From the NCBI RefSeq assembly GCF_002079055.1, contig NC_047493.1, positions 620,001 through 684,000 on the forward strand: a stretch of 64,000 nt of DNA, given 5' to 3'. Shown piece by piece: positions 28,304 to 38,191 of the stretch; within the stretch, counting starts at the first letter, position 1, and every line of letters starts with the position of its first letter. The position numbers were made by a program, and so were the translations under genes. This stretch comes from Saccharomyces paradoxus. Lineage: Eukaryota; Ascomycota; Saccharomycetes; Saccharomycetales; Saccharomycetaceae. A model generated the notes under the pieces. That model ran no database searches. It saw only the letters and a program-made list of their open reading frames with translations, and was not told the DNA's origin.

Positions 28304-31300
28304 ATGGCTACAAGTGTTAAAAGAAAAGCATCTGAGACTTCCGACCAGAATATTGTTAAAGTGCACAAGAAACATTCCACCCAGGACAGCACAACCGACA
28401 ATAATCCCGAAGAAAATGATCACAGCAGTCAAGCTGCCAACGAGCATGCAGTGTCCGAGCAAGGAAACGACGACGAAAGCGATACTTCACCAGAAGATAA
28501 CGAAGTCGCCACTGAGAGTACTGCCTCTCTTCGCAATGGAAGAGCCACTGCAACAGAGTCTCATGATATTCACATAGCTAGAGAAACAGCTGAATTATTT
28601 AAGTCTAATATTTTCAAGTTGCAAATTGACGAATTACTGGAGCAAGTGAAGTTAAAACAAAAACATGTTCTGAAAGTCGAAAAATTTCTACACAAGTTAT
28701 ATGATATCCTCCAAGAAATCCCTGATTGGGAGGAAAAGACATTAGCTGAAGTAGACTCCTTCTTCAGAAACAAGATTGTTTCTGTTCCATTTGTTGACCC
28801 CAAACCTATCCCTCAAAGTACTAATTATAAATTCAATTACAAGAAACCAGACATCTCCTTGATTGGCTCCTTTGCTCTTAAAGCGGGAATTTATCAACCC
28901 AACGGTTCTTCTATTGACACTCTACTAACAATGCCCAAGGAGTTGTTCGAAAAAAAAGATTTCTTAAATTTCAGATGCTTACACAAGAGAAGCGTTTATC
29001 TAGCATACCTAACCCATCATCTATTAATATTATTGAAAAAAGATAAACTAGATTCATTTTTGCAACTCGAGTATTCTTATTTTGATAATGACCCGCTTCT
29101 ACCAATTTTAAGAATTAGTTGTTCCAAACCAACAGGTGATTCCCCATCTGAATATAACTTTTACAAGACCAGATTCTCTATCAACTTGCTTATTGGCTTC
29201 CCATATAAAGCTTTTGAACCAAAAAAATTGTTACCCAATAGGAACTGTATTAGAATAGCACAAGAAAACAAAGAGCTATCTCTACCAGCTACTCCTCTTT
29301 ACAATTTTTCAGTATTATCTTCATCAACTCATGAAAACTACCTGAAATATTTATACAAGACCAAGAAACAAACAGAATCGTTTATTGAAGCTACCGTTTT
29401 GGGTAGGTTATGGCTTCAGCAACGTGGGTTTTCATCCAATATGTCCCATTCTGGTTCATTAGGGGGATTCGGTACTTTCGAATTCACTGTCTTAATGGCA
29501 GCGTTATTAAATGGTGGTGGCGTAAATAGTAACAAGATTTTACTTCACGGATTTTCATCCTACCAATTGTTTAAAGGTGTAATAAAATACTTGGCTACCA
29601 TGGATTTGTGCCACGATGGCCATTTACAATTTCATTCTGACCCAGAGAATTCCTCCAGTTCATCAGCTTCTAAATATATTGATGAAGGTTTCCAAACTCC
29701 AACCTTATTTGATAAGTCGACCAAGGTTAATGTTCTTACAAAAATGACTGTTTCCTCTTATCAAATTTTGAAGGAATATGCCGGTGAAACATTGAGAATG
29801 CTAAACAATGTTGTTCAAGACCAATTCTCAAATATTTTTTTAACAAATATTAGCCGTTTTGATAATTTGAAGTACGATTTGTGTTATGATGTACAGTTGG
29901 CTTTGGGGAAATACAATAATTTGGAATCTTCTTTAGCTGCTACATTTGGCTCGATGGAAAGAGTTAAGTTTATTACTTTGGAGAATTTTCTAGCTCACAA
30001 GATTACAAACGTCGCAAGGTACGCGTTAGGCGACAGAGTCAAATTCATCCAAATCGAACTGGTTGGCCAAAAATCCGATTTTTCAATCACCAAAAGAAAA
30101 GTGTATTCTAATACAGGAGGGAATCATTTTAACTTTGATTTCGTGAGATTGAAGTTAATAGTTAATCCTTCTGAATGTGACAAATTGGTCACTAAGGGCC
30201 CTGCTCATTCTGAAACTATGTCTACAGAAGCAGCTGTTTTTAAGAATTTTTGGGGAATCAAATCGTCCTTAAGAAGATTCAAGGATGGCTCCATCACGCA
30301 TTGTTGTGTTTGGTCTACATCCTCTTCAGAACCCGTCATTTCCTCAATTGTTGAATTTGCATTGCAGAAGCATATTTCAAAAAAGGCACAAATTTCAAAC
30401 GAAACTACCAAGAAGTTTCATAATTTTCTACCGTTGCCAAACTTACCCTCGAGTGCTAAAACATCAGTCTTGAACTTGAGCAGCTTTTTCAACTTAAAGA
30501 AATCCTTTGACGATCTATACAAAATAATTTTCCAAATGAAGTTACCGCTTTCTGTAAAATCAATCTTACCAGTTGGCTCTGCATTTAGATACACTTCCTT
30601 ATGCCAACCAGTACCATTCGCATACTCGGACCCGGATTTCTTTCAAGACGTCATTCTGGAATTTGAAACCTCACCTAAATGGCCAGATGAAATAACGTCT
30701 TTGGAGAAAGCCAAAACAGCTTTTTTACTGAAGATTCAAGAGGACTTAAGCACTGACTGTCCAACTTATAAATCATTCTTCAGCAGAGATGAATCCATTC
30801 CATATAACTTAGAAATCGTAACCCTGAATATCTTGACGCCAGAAGGTTATGGATTCAAATTCAGGGTTCTAACTGAGCGTGATGAAATTCTTTATTTAAG
30901 AGCCATAGCGAATGCTAGGAATGAGTTAAAACCCGAATTGGAGAGAACTTTCCTAAAATTTACAGCAAAATACCTGGCCTCCGTAAGACATACTCGTACT
31001 TTGGAGAATATATCCCACTCGTATCAATTCTACTCTCCTGTAGTGAGATTATTCAAGAGATGGTTAGACACTCACTTGTTGCTAGGCCATATAACAGATG
31101 AACTAGCAGAGTTAATTGCGATTAAACCTTTTGTTGATCCTGCACCATATTTCACTCCAGGTTCTGTTGAAAATGGTTTCCTTAAAGTGCTTAAATTCAT
31201 AAGTCAATGGAACTGGAAAGATGATCCATTGATTTTAGATCTAGTAAAACCAGAAGATGATATAAGAGATACGTTTGAAACAAGTATTGGTGCTGGCTCA

Positions 31301-32020
31301 GAGCTAGACTCCAAAACGATGAAGAGGCTTTCTGAAAGATTAACCCTATCACAATATAAGGGTATTCAAATGAACTTCACTAACTTAAGGAACAGTGATC
31401 CAAACGGTACACATTTACAGTTTTTTGTTGCCTCTAAGAACGATCCAAGCGGCATTCTGTATTCCTCAGGTATCCCACTGCCCATTGCTACAAGGCTAAC
31501 AGCATTGGCCAAAGTGGCCGTGAATCTGTTACAGACACATGGTCTAAACCAGCAAACTATCGATCTTTTATTCACACCTGGATTGAAAGATTACGATTTT
31601 GTTGTTGACTTGAGGACACCGGTAGGTTTGAAATCCTCTTGTGGTATTCTTTCAGCCACAGAGTTCAAGAATATCACTAATGATCAAGCTCCATCCGAAT
31701 TTCCGGAGGATTCGAATGATTTAAGTGAAAAAATGGACCCAACATACCAATTGGTAAAATATTTGAACTTGAAGTATAAAAATAGTTTGATTTTATCGAG
31801 TCGTAAGTATATCGGCGTGAATGGTGGAGAGAAAGGAGATAGAAATGTCATCACAGGGCTAATAAAACCGCTATTCAAAGGAAACCACAAATTTAGAGTA
31901 AACTTAGATTGCAACATTAAACCAGTGGATGATGATAATGTTGTTTTAAATAAGGAAGCCATATTTCATGAGATTGCTGCATTCGGGAATGATATGGTAA
32001 TAAAATTTGAAACTGATTAA
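28304..32020 (+). CDS. UTP22: Utp22, small-subunit processome component
   Basis: The protein has 1238 residues against 1237 in S. cerevisiae. Utp22 belongs to the Nrap family, whose domains have an inactive nucleotidyltransferase-like fold. With Rrp7 it forms the UTP-C module of the nucleolar SSU processome, linked to casein kinase 2, for 18S rRNA processing. The first 90 residues are charged and low complexity (KRKASETSDQN, GNDDESDTSPEDNE). The rest is conserved throughout, e.g. SLGGFGTFEFTVLMAALLNGGG, WGIKSSLRRFKDGSITHCCVW and FVDPAPYFTPGSVENGFLKVL. ATG in ACCATGG context. An RRPE lies upstream. Confidence 0.97.
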   Translation: MATSVKRKASETSDQNIVKVHKKHSTQDSTTDNNPEENDHSSQAANEHAVSEQGNDDESDTSPEDNEVATESTASLRNGRATATESHDIHIARETAELFKSNIFKLQIDELLEQVKLKQKHVLKVEKFLHKLYDILQEIPDWEEKTLAEVDSFFRNKIVSVPFVDPKPIPQSTNYKFNYKKPDISLIGSFALKAGIYQPNGSSIDTLLTMPKELFEKKDFLNFRCLHKRSVYLAYLTHHLLILLKKDKLDSFLQLEYSYFDNDPLLPILRISCSKPTGDSPSEYNFYKTRFSINLLIGFPYKAFEPKKLLPNRNCIRIAQENKELSLPATPLYNFSVLSSSTHENYLKYLYKTKKQTESFIEATVLGRLWLQQRGFSSNMSHSGSLGGFGTFEFTVLMAALLNGGGVNSNKILLHGFSSYQLFKGVIKYLATMDLCHDGHLQFHSDPENSSSSSASKYIDEGFQTPTLFDKSTKVNVLTKMTVSSYQILKEYAGETLRMLNNVVQDQFSNIFLTNISRFDNLKYDLCYDVQLALGKYNNLESSLAATFGSMERVKFITLENFLAHKITNVARYALGDRVKFIQIELVGQKSDFSITKRKVYSNTGGNHFNFDFVRLKLIVNPSECDKLVTKGPAHSETMSTEAAVFKNFWGIKSSLRRFKDGSITHCCVWSTSSSEPVISSIVEFALQKHISKKAQISNETTKKFHNFLPLPNLPSSAKTSVLNLSSFFNLKKSFDDLYKIIFQMKLPLSVKSILPVGSAFRYTSLCQPVPFAYSDPDFFQDVILEFETSPKWPDEITSLEKAKTAFLLKIQEDLSTDCPTYKSFFSRDESIPYNLEIVTLNILTPEGYGFKFRVLTERDEILYLRAIANARNELKPELERTFLKFTAKYLASVRHTRTLENISHSYQFYSPVVRLFKRWLDTHLLLGHITDELAELIAIKPFVDPAPYFTPGSVENGFLKVLKFISQWNWKDDPLILDLVKPEDDIRDTFETSIGAGSELDSKTMKRLSERLTLSQYKGIQMNFTNLRNSDPNGTHLQFFVASKNDPSGILYSSGIPLPIATRLTALAKVAVNLLQTHGLNQQTIDLLFTPGLKDYDFVVDLRTPVGLKSSCGILSATEFKNITNDQAPSEFPEDSNDLSEKMDPTYQLVKYLNLKYKNSLILSSRKYIGVNGGEKGDRNVITGLIKPLFKGNHKFRVNLDCNIKPVDDDNVVLNKEAIFHEIAAFGNDMVIKFETD

Positions 32021-32298
32021 AGTAAATAATAAAGTTATAGTTTTTAGAAGTATTTGTATAATATTAAATAAACAAAGCAACCGGCAGTTTATAAAAGGAA
32101 CATTTTTTCTTTATTTTGTTTTTTTAATGTTGGTCTTTTCGGTAATTTGATACAAGCTAACTTGATATTTTTTTCAAAAGTCTGAAAATAGTACTGCTGT
32201 AGCAATATGTATGAAGAACGCTAAAAGTCAACAATCCGAACGCCTCAACTGGTACTATTCCATAGCATTTTGACTGCAAGAAAATAAATAAAGACATC

Positions 32299-33783
32299 AT
32301 GAGCTCTGAAGAGGACTATTTCGATGAGCTCGAATGTGACCTTGCCGATGAGATTAAAGAGGAACAAGAGTACGTACAACTTAAAAGGGTTACTACAGTT
32401 AATAGCCAAACAGAACAATTAAATCCATCCGAAACCCTACTAGAAATTATAGGATTATTCAAGACATTGACACACCTAAGTCCTGATGGGTTGTCTCTAT
32501 CAGAGATATCCCAGGTTTTACCGAAAATTGCCGATATAAAGAGAATTTTACAACAAGAAAGAATAGATTTCATAAAGCTGCTACCGTCTTTAAACGAAAT
32601 TGTTCCTCTTATTAAGAACAATATTAAATTGCTGCACAACTATCTAATTTTACTGTACAAAGGACGTTTTCCAGAACTATCTTCATTGATACCGTCACCA
32701 TTACAATACTCAAAAGTGATAACCATACTCGAAAATGAAGATTGGTCAAAAAATGAAAGTGATGAACTACTTTCACACTTGGAAAAAGAAGCAAAGCTGA
32801 CCAAAGAACAGATCCTCGTTTTGACAATGTCCATGAAGACATCTTTCAAAAACAAGGAGCCATTGAACATCAAAACAGGGACGCAGATTCTAGAAACCAG
32901 TAGCATATTGGAAAATTTATGGAGATTACAGGAAGATATAGGTCAATACATAGCCTCAAAGATATCACTAATTGCCCCAAATATGTGTCTTTTAGTCGGT
33001 TCGGAGATAGTAGCCCAGTTAATAGCACATGCTGGAGGCGTCTTGGAGTTTAGTCGGATTCCCAGCTGTAACATTGCATCTATCGGGAAGAATAAGCACC
33101 TCTCACATGAGTTACATACTTTAGAGAGTGGAGTACGACAAGAGGGATATCTTTTCACTTCTGATCTTATCCAAAAATTTCCTGTTGCTATTCATAAACA
33201 AATGCTAAGGATGCTTTGTGCAAAAGTATCACTGGCCGCAAGAGTTGATGCAGGTCAGAAAAATGGTGATAGGAATACAGATCTAGCTCAGAAATGGAAA
33301 ACCGAACTATCAAAGAAAGCTAGGAAACTATCAGAGGCCCCGACCATCGCTGAAACGAAGGCTCTACCTATTCCGGAGGACCAACCCAAAAAGAAAAGAG
33401 CTGGAAGAAAATTTAGGAAGTACAAGGAAAAATTTAGACTATCTCATGTTAGACAGTTGCAAAATAGGATGGAATTTGGCAAGCAAGAACAAACTGTTCT
33501 TGATTCGTATGGTGAAGAAGTTGGCTTGGGTATGTCTAATACTTCCTTACAGCAAGCCGTGGGAGCGATACCAGGTTCGAGAAGACCTGCTGGTAATCAA
33601 GCTAAACTAACAAAGGTAATGAAGCACAGAATTTCTGAAGCTAATCAGCAAGCTGATGAATACCTGATATCGTTGGGCCATAATGCGGAGCACCCCAATC
33701 TGTCGCTAGGAATGGCCCAAAAGCACAAGAAACAGCACACCAATCCAGAAGAAGAGACAATTTGGTTTTCTCATCATCTTTAG
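32299..33783 (+). CDS. PRP31: Prp31, U4/U6-associated splicing factor
   Basis: The protein has 494 residues, as in S. cerevisiae. Prp31 binds the U4 5' stem-loop together with Snu13 and stabilises the U4/U6.U5 tri-snRNP. A coiled-coil region (about residues 70-200) is followed by the Nop domain (about 210-340), with APNMCLLVGSEIVAQLIAHAGG and IPSCNIASIG. The C-terminal region has basic blocks (KKKRAGRKFRKYKEKFRLSH) and GSRRPAGNQAKLTKVMKHRI. The ATG at 32299 starts an acidic N-terminus (MSSEEDYFDELECDLADE). Small upstream ATGs at 32207 and 32211 start short frames that end before the gene. Confidence 0.97.
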   Translation: MSSEEDYFDELECDLADEIKEEQEYVQLKRVTTVNSQTEQLNPSETLLEIIGLFKTLTHLSPDGLSLSEISQVLPKIADIKRILQQERIDFIKLLPSLNEIVPLIKNNIKLLHNYLILLYKGRFPELSSLIPSPLQYSKVITILENEDWSKNESDELLSHLEKEAKLTKEQILVLTMSMKTSFKNKEPLNIKTGTQILETSSILENLWRLQEDIGQYIASKISLIAPNMCLLVGSEIVAQLIAHAGGVLEFSRIPSCNIASIGKNKHLSHELHTLESGVRQEGYLFTSDLIQKFPVAIHKQMLRMLCAKVSLAARVDAGQKNGDRNTDLAQKWKTELSKKARKLSEAPTIAETKALPIPEDQPKKKRAGRKFRKYKEKFRLSHVRQLQNRMEFGKQEQTVLDSYGEEVGLGMSNTSLQQAVGAIPGSRRPAGNQAKLTKVMKHRISEANQQADEYLISLGHNAEHPNLSLGMAQKHKKQHTNPEEETIWFSHHL

Positions 33784-33903
33784 GACCATTTTACATTCTT
33801 CATGATGCTCAATCAATATAGCATATAGGAAGTGACCGATAGACAGTGTTTTGGCTTATTAGTTACGTAAAAATCCGAACACCACACCCTGGAACTCAGA
33901 TGA

Positions 33904-33913
33904 CCATTTTAGG
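33904..33913 (+). promoter_or_regulatory. Mcm1-type CArG box, DBF2 promoter
   Basis: CCATTTTAGG is an exact CC(A/T)6GG match followed by AAAT, fitting the Mcm1 consensus. It is about 240 bases upstream of the DBF2 ATG. Confidence 0.6.
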
Positions 33914-33932
33914 AAATGTAATTATTTAAAAA

Positions 33933-33940
33933 GTAAACAA
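33933..33940 (+). promoter_or_regulatory. Forkhead (Fkh1/2) site, DBF2 promoter
   Basis: GTAAACAA is a perfect forkhead site, 19 bases after the CArG box. Mcm1 plus Fkh2 with Ndd1 drives the G2/M CLB2 cluster. Confidence 0.6.
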
Positions 33941-34150
33941 TGGCATGCTTCATTCCCCAATCTCAATCATTCGAGGTTACTTTGATACTGAAGCCCCTCC
34001 GCTTGTTGTCTATTTGAAAAATAAATAAAAGAAGGAGCCAATTCATTCAAATAAATAGTAATCAGTAGAAACTGATATATACCAGAAAAATTTCTAGCAG
34101 AACCGTCGACACTGCAGAGAATACCTTGCTAAAAAAATTTCCTTGAAAAA

Positions 34151-35872
34151 ATGCTATCAAAATCAGAAAAAAATGTCGACCTCTTGGCAGGCAATATGAG
34201 CAATTTGAGTTTCGATGGACATGGGACTCCTGGAGGCACCGGACTATTTAATCCTAACCAAAATATTACAAAGAGGAGGACAAGGCCTGTGGGTATTAAC
34301 GATTCACCTTCTCCGGTGAAATCATCCTTTTTTCCTTACGAAGATACCTCTAACATGGACATAGATGAAGTATCTCAGCCTGACGTCGATGTCGCAAACT
34401 CCCCAAAGAAGCTCCCTCCAAAGTTCTACGAAAGAGCAACCTCAACTAAAACGCAGAGAGTCGTTAGTGTTTGCAAAATGTACTTTCTGGAATATTACTG
34501 TGATATGTTTGACTATGTAATTAGTAGAAGGCAGCGCACGAAACAAGTCCTGGAGTACCTGCAACAGCAAAGCCAACTTCCGAATTCTGTTCAGACTAAG
34601 CTCAACGAGGAGTGGTCCTCTTACTTACAAAGGGAACATCAAGTTCTAAGAAAAAGAAGATTGAAACCAAAGAATAGGGATTTTGAAATGATCACGCAGG
34701 TCGGTCAAGGTGGTTATGGGCAAGTTTATTTAGCTAGAAAGAAAGACACAAAAGAAGTGTGCGCTTTAAAGATTTTAAACAAAAAATTACTGTTCAAGCT
34801 CAACGAGACAAAACACGTTTTAACTGAAAGAGATATCTTAACCACAACAAGATCGGAATGGTTAGTAAAGCTTCTGTATGCATTTCAAGACCTGCAAAGT
34901 TTGTATCTCGCTATGGAGTTTGTACCAGGTGGTGATTTTCGTACATTATTAATAAATACGAGGTGTTTGAAAAGCGGCCATGCAAGATTTTACATAAGTG
35001 AAATGTTTTGCGCTGTCAATGCGTTACATGATCTAGGCTATACCCATAGAGATTTAAAGCCAGAGAACTTTTTAATTGACGCCAAGGGGCATATAAAACT
35101 GACCGATTTTGGCTTAGCTGCTGGTACGATTTCTAATGAAAGAATTGAAAGTATGAAAATAAGGTTAGAAAAAATCAAGGACTTAGAATTTCCAGCATTC
35201 ACAGAAAAATCTATAGAAGACAGAAGAAAAATGTACAATCAACTGAGAGAGGAGGAAATTAATTACGCAAATTCGATGGTTGGATCTCCGGATTATATGG
35301 CTCTAGAAGTTTTAGAAGGAAAGAAATATGACTTCACTGTCGATTACTGGTCGTTAGGTTGTATGCTGTTCGAAAGTTTAGTTGGTTACACACCATTTAG
35401 TGGATCATCGACGAACGAGACCTACGACAACTTAAGACGCTGGAAACAAACTTTAAGAAGACCAAGACAATCGGATGGGAGGGCAGCATTCTCCGATAGA
35501 ACGTGGGATTTAATAACAAGGTTAATTGCCGATCCAATTAATCGATTAAGATCTTTCGAACATGTTAAACGTATGCCATACTTTGCAGATATAAATTTTA
35601 GTACTTTGAGGTCAATGATCCCGCCTTTTACACCTCAGCTAGATAGCGAAACTGACGCAGGTTATTTTGATGATTTCACCAGTGAAGCTGACATGGCTAA
35701 ATATGCTGATGTTTTCAAGAGACAAGACAAATTAACAGCCATGGTAGATGACTCGGCAGTATCATCAAAGCTTGTTGGGTTCACTTTCCGCCATAGAAAT
35801 GGTAAGCAAGGTTCCAGTGGCATCTTATTTAATGGGTTGGAACGCTCAGACCCATTCTCAACCTTTTATTAG
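34151..35872 (+). CDS. DBF2: Dbf2, NDR-family kinase of the mitotic exit network
   Basis: The protein has 573 residues against 572 in S. cerevisiae. With Mob1, Dbf2 acts downstream of Cdc15 to release Cdc14 from the nucleolus and promote cytokinesis. Residues 100-175 hold the Mob-binding basic helices. The kinase domain has the Gly loop GQGGYGQV (185-192), Lys207, HRDLKPEN with Asp301, and Asp319-Phe-Gly. A long NDR-type insert precedes the activation segment. The T-loop Ser is Ser375 (ANSMVGSPDYMALE), matching the Cdc15 site Ser374 of S. cerevisiae, and the hydrophobic motif Thr is in GFTFRH near 545. Neighbours and length favour DBF2 over its paralogue DBF20. Confidence 0.96.
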   Translation: MLSKSEKNVDLLAGNMSNLSFDGHGTPGGTGLFNPNQNITKRRTRPVGINDSPSPVKSSFFPYEDTSNMDIDEVSQPDVDVANSPKKLPPKFYERATSTKTQRVVSVCKMYFLEYYCDMFDYVISRRQRTKQVLEYLQQQSQLPNSVQTKLNEEWSSYLQREHQVLRKRRLKPKNRDFEMITQVGQGGYGQVYLARKKDTKEVCALKILNKKLLFKLNETKHVLTERDILTTTRSEWLVKLLYAFQDLQSLYLAMEFVPGGDFRTLLINTRCLKSGHARFYISEMFCAVNALHDLGYTHRDLKPENFLIDAKGHIKLTDFGLAAGTISNERIESMKIRLEKIKDLEFPAFTEKSIEDRRKMYNQLREEEINYANSMVGSPDYMALEVLEGKKYDFTVDYWSLGCMLFESLVGYTPFSGSSTNETYDNLRRWKQTLRRPRQSDGRAAFSDRTWDLITRLIADPINRLRSFEHVKRMPYFADINFSTLRSMIPPFTPQLDSETDAGYFDDFTSEADMAKYADVFKRQDKLTAMVDDSAVSSKLVGFTFRHRNGKQGSSGILFNGLERSDPFSTFY

Positions 35873-36395
35873 GGTAAAAATGAATTCTTCTCTTACATTC
35901 ACCGTGGCAAAATTAGTCTTTAACAAGCCCTTATTTGAACTTTTCAAGTAGGACCCTTCACCCTTCCTTCATAAACATACATATATATATATATATATAT
36001 TTGTGCATTACTTCGAATTTCAGGCCCATTGTTTAGAAATATCAATACACTGTAGTGGTTCATCCCATGGCCACACTGAAATAAACTAATAGGGCAATTG
36101 GAGATGCATGTTAGGAAAGACGAAACCCTACAATGATACTGTACAGGAAGAATGCCATTGTTCTCTCTTAAATTAGCGATGGACACTATTCATCGAAAAT
36201 CGGAAAATAGAAAGGAATGGGTGTTACGTCAATAGTTTTTTAATTGATAATCACAATTTAGACCGGTTGAACGTTGCGAAACATACAAGAGAATCAATAT
36301 AGCCAGCCTTCCTAGAAGTCTCCATAACTTATATTCAAGGACTCATGACCTACTGATATTCTTTTACCTCCAAAAAATTCGAATATAAAAATAGG
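35873..36395. other. DBF2 3' region and DRN1 promoter
   Basis: This 523-base spacer contains an AT dinucleotide run at 35981-36000 and otherwise no site or gene that I recognise. Confidence 0.5.
35981..36000. repeat. AT dinucleotide microsatellite
   Basis: Ten perfect AT units between DBF2 and DRN1, with one more CATAC-type unit before. Confidence 0.9.
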
Positions 36396-37919
36396 ATGAC
36401 TAATGCAAAGATTTTAGTAGCTCATATAAGTGAAGGCGATGCCGATGAGGCCATCAGAAAAGTCAGGAAAGTGAATGAAAAATCGGGCCCCTTTGACCTA
36501 ATAGTTGTATTCAGTAAGTCCTGTGATGAAACTTTTGAGCCGAATACTGATGGTTTACCCCAATTACTATTAATATCGTCAGACAAGGATAATAATTCAA
36601 AATCCAAAAAAATAAATGAAAATGTAACATTACTGCATAGTTTGGGTATTTATAAATTAGCAAATGGTATCACTCTTTCCTATCTCACTTATCCAAGCGA
36701 TGCTCTCCAAGAGCAAAAAAAAAACATACTCGACGAATTTAGTAAAAGTGATAGTCAAATAGACATTCTCGTTACAAAAGAATGGGGCCTTCCGATCTCC
36801 GAGAGATGTGGGAGGTTGTCTGGGAGTGAGATTATCGATGAGTTAGCGAAAAAATTGCAAGCTAGGTACCATTTTGCCTTTTCTGATGAAAAGAACTTTT
36901 ACGAACTAGAGCCTTTCAAGTGGGAAAGCGAACGTTTGTCAAGATTTCTCAACATTCCGAAATATGGATCCGGGAAGAAATGGGCCTATGCATTCAACAT
37001 GTCAGTAGGAGACAAAGAACTCAAAGACGAACCTGAGCCACCCAATGTGATAGCTAACCCGTATAAAAATGTGATTACGGACAGCAACAAAAGACCATTG
37101 GAAACAGGAACAGAAGCTTTGATCGATGGAGATCAACGATTACCTGCTAATAGAGCAAAGAATGAAAACAAGAAAATCCGAACGATTCTACCCTCAAATT
37201 GTCATTTCTGCTTTTCAAACCCAAACCTCGAGGACCATATGATAATTTCAATCGGTAAGCTAGTGTATTTAACCACAGCCAAGGGGCCTTTAAGCGTACC
37301 CAAGGGTGATATGGATATCTCAGGACATTGTCTTATCATTCCCATTGAACACATTCCAAAATTGGACTCAAGCAAGAACGCAGAGCTGGCGCAAAGTATT
37401 TTGGCTTATGAATCCAGCCTTGTGAAAATGAACTACGTAAAATTTGATATGTCCACGATTGTTTTCGAAATACAGTCTGAACGTTCCATTCATTTCCACA
37501 AACAAGTTATTCCCATCCCGAAATACCTCGTTTTGAAATTTTGCAGTGCCTTAGATAGACAAGTTCATTTCAATAACGAAAAATTCACAAGAAATGCCAA
37601 GCTAGGTTTCCAACTCTACGATTCTCATTCTTCCAAAGAATATTCGGATGTAATTAACAACCAATCCAATAATTATTTACAGTTCACCGTCTATGAGACT
37701 TCTGAGGCAAATCCAAAAATATATTTGGCCACATTCAATGCCAGTGAGACAATAGACTTGCAATTTGGACGACGCGTTCTAGCTTTTTTACTCAACTTGC
37801 CTCGCAGAGTGAAATGGAATTCTTCAACTTGTTTACAAACCAAGCAACAAGAGACTGTAGAAGCAGAAAAGTTTCAGAAAGCATACAAGGCCTATGATAT
37901 TTCTCTCACAGAAAACTAA
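36396..37919 (+). CDS. DRN1: Drn1, lariat debranching-associated CwfJ-family protein
   Basis: The protein has 507 residues, as in S. cerevisiae. Drn1 associates with the post-catalytic spliceosome and stimulates lariat debranching by Dbr1. The N-terminal 220 residues resemble the Dbr1 metallophosphoesterase fold, but I do not see its full metal-binding set. The CwfJ C-terminal domain 1 has a HIT-like core: CHFCFSNPNLEDHMIISIG, then GHCLIIPIEHIP. Domain 2 follows with SIHFHKQVIPIPKYLV. Start MTNAKILVAHISEGD. Fourth splicing-related gene in this window. Confidence 0.94.
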   Translation: MTNAKILVAHISEGDADEAIRKVRKVNEKSGPFDLIVVFSKSCDETFEPNTDGLPQLLLISSDKDNNSKSKKINENVTLLHSLGIYKLANGITLSYLTYPSDALQEQKKNILDEFSKSDSQIDILVTKEWGLPISERCGRLSGSEIIDELAKKLQARYHFAFSDEKNFYELEPFKWESERLSRFLNIPKYGSGKKWAYAFNMSVGDKELKDEPEPPNVIANPYKNVITDSNKRPLETGTEALIDGDQRLPANRAKNENKKIRTILPSNCHFCFSNPNLEDHMIISIGKLVYLTTAKGPLSVPKGDMDISGHCLIIPIEHIPKLDSSKNAELAQSILAYESSLVKMNYVKFDMSTIVFEIQSERSIHFHKQVIPIPKYLVLKFCSALDRQVHFNNEKFTRNAKLGFQLYDSHSSKEYSDVINNQSNNYLQFTVYETSEANPKIYLATFNASETIDLQFGRRVLAFLLNLPRRVKWNSSTCLQTKQQETVEAEKFQKAYKAYDISLTEN

Positions 37920-38149
37920 ACCAAAAAGATATGTTTTACGAATTTAAATATATGTATATATGTAAATTACACAGTCATACTATCTAGGAGCTCTTAACAA
38001 ACCTAGCAGCTCCAAAATGAAGATTGAAAGAGAGACCGGGTAAAGACCTTCGAGAAACCGCGCTGAAAAAAAATTTTTTTTAGAAGAGTCACCCATACAG
38101 CCTACTGCTGTTCTCTGTGTGTGCCACCACTGACTGCCATCATTGCTGT

Positions 38150-38191
38150 ATGTCCTTCAGATTTATGAAATTACTTAGATGGTATGAATAA
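38150..38191 (+). other. Overlapping upstream open frame at VAS1
   Basis: An ATG 34 bases upstream of the first VAS1 ATG opens a 13-codon frame ending TAA at 38189-38191. It overlaps the first VAS1 start in another frame, but not the second start at 38322. Confidence 0.45.

Larger units (their letters stand above)
33784..34150. other. DBF2 promoter region
   Basis: This 367-base spacer between tandem plus-strand genes contains a CArG box and a forkhead site (33904-33940) and otherwise AT-rich sequence. Confidence 0.6.
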
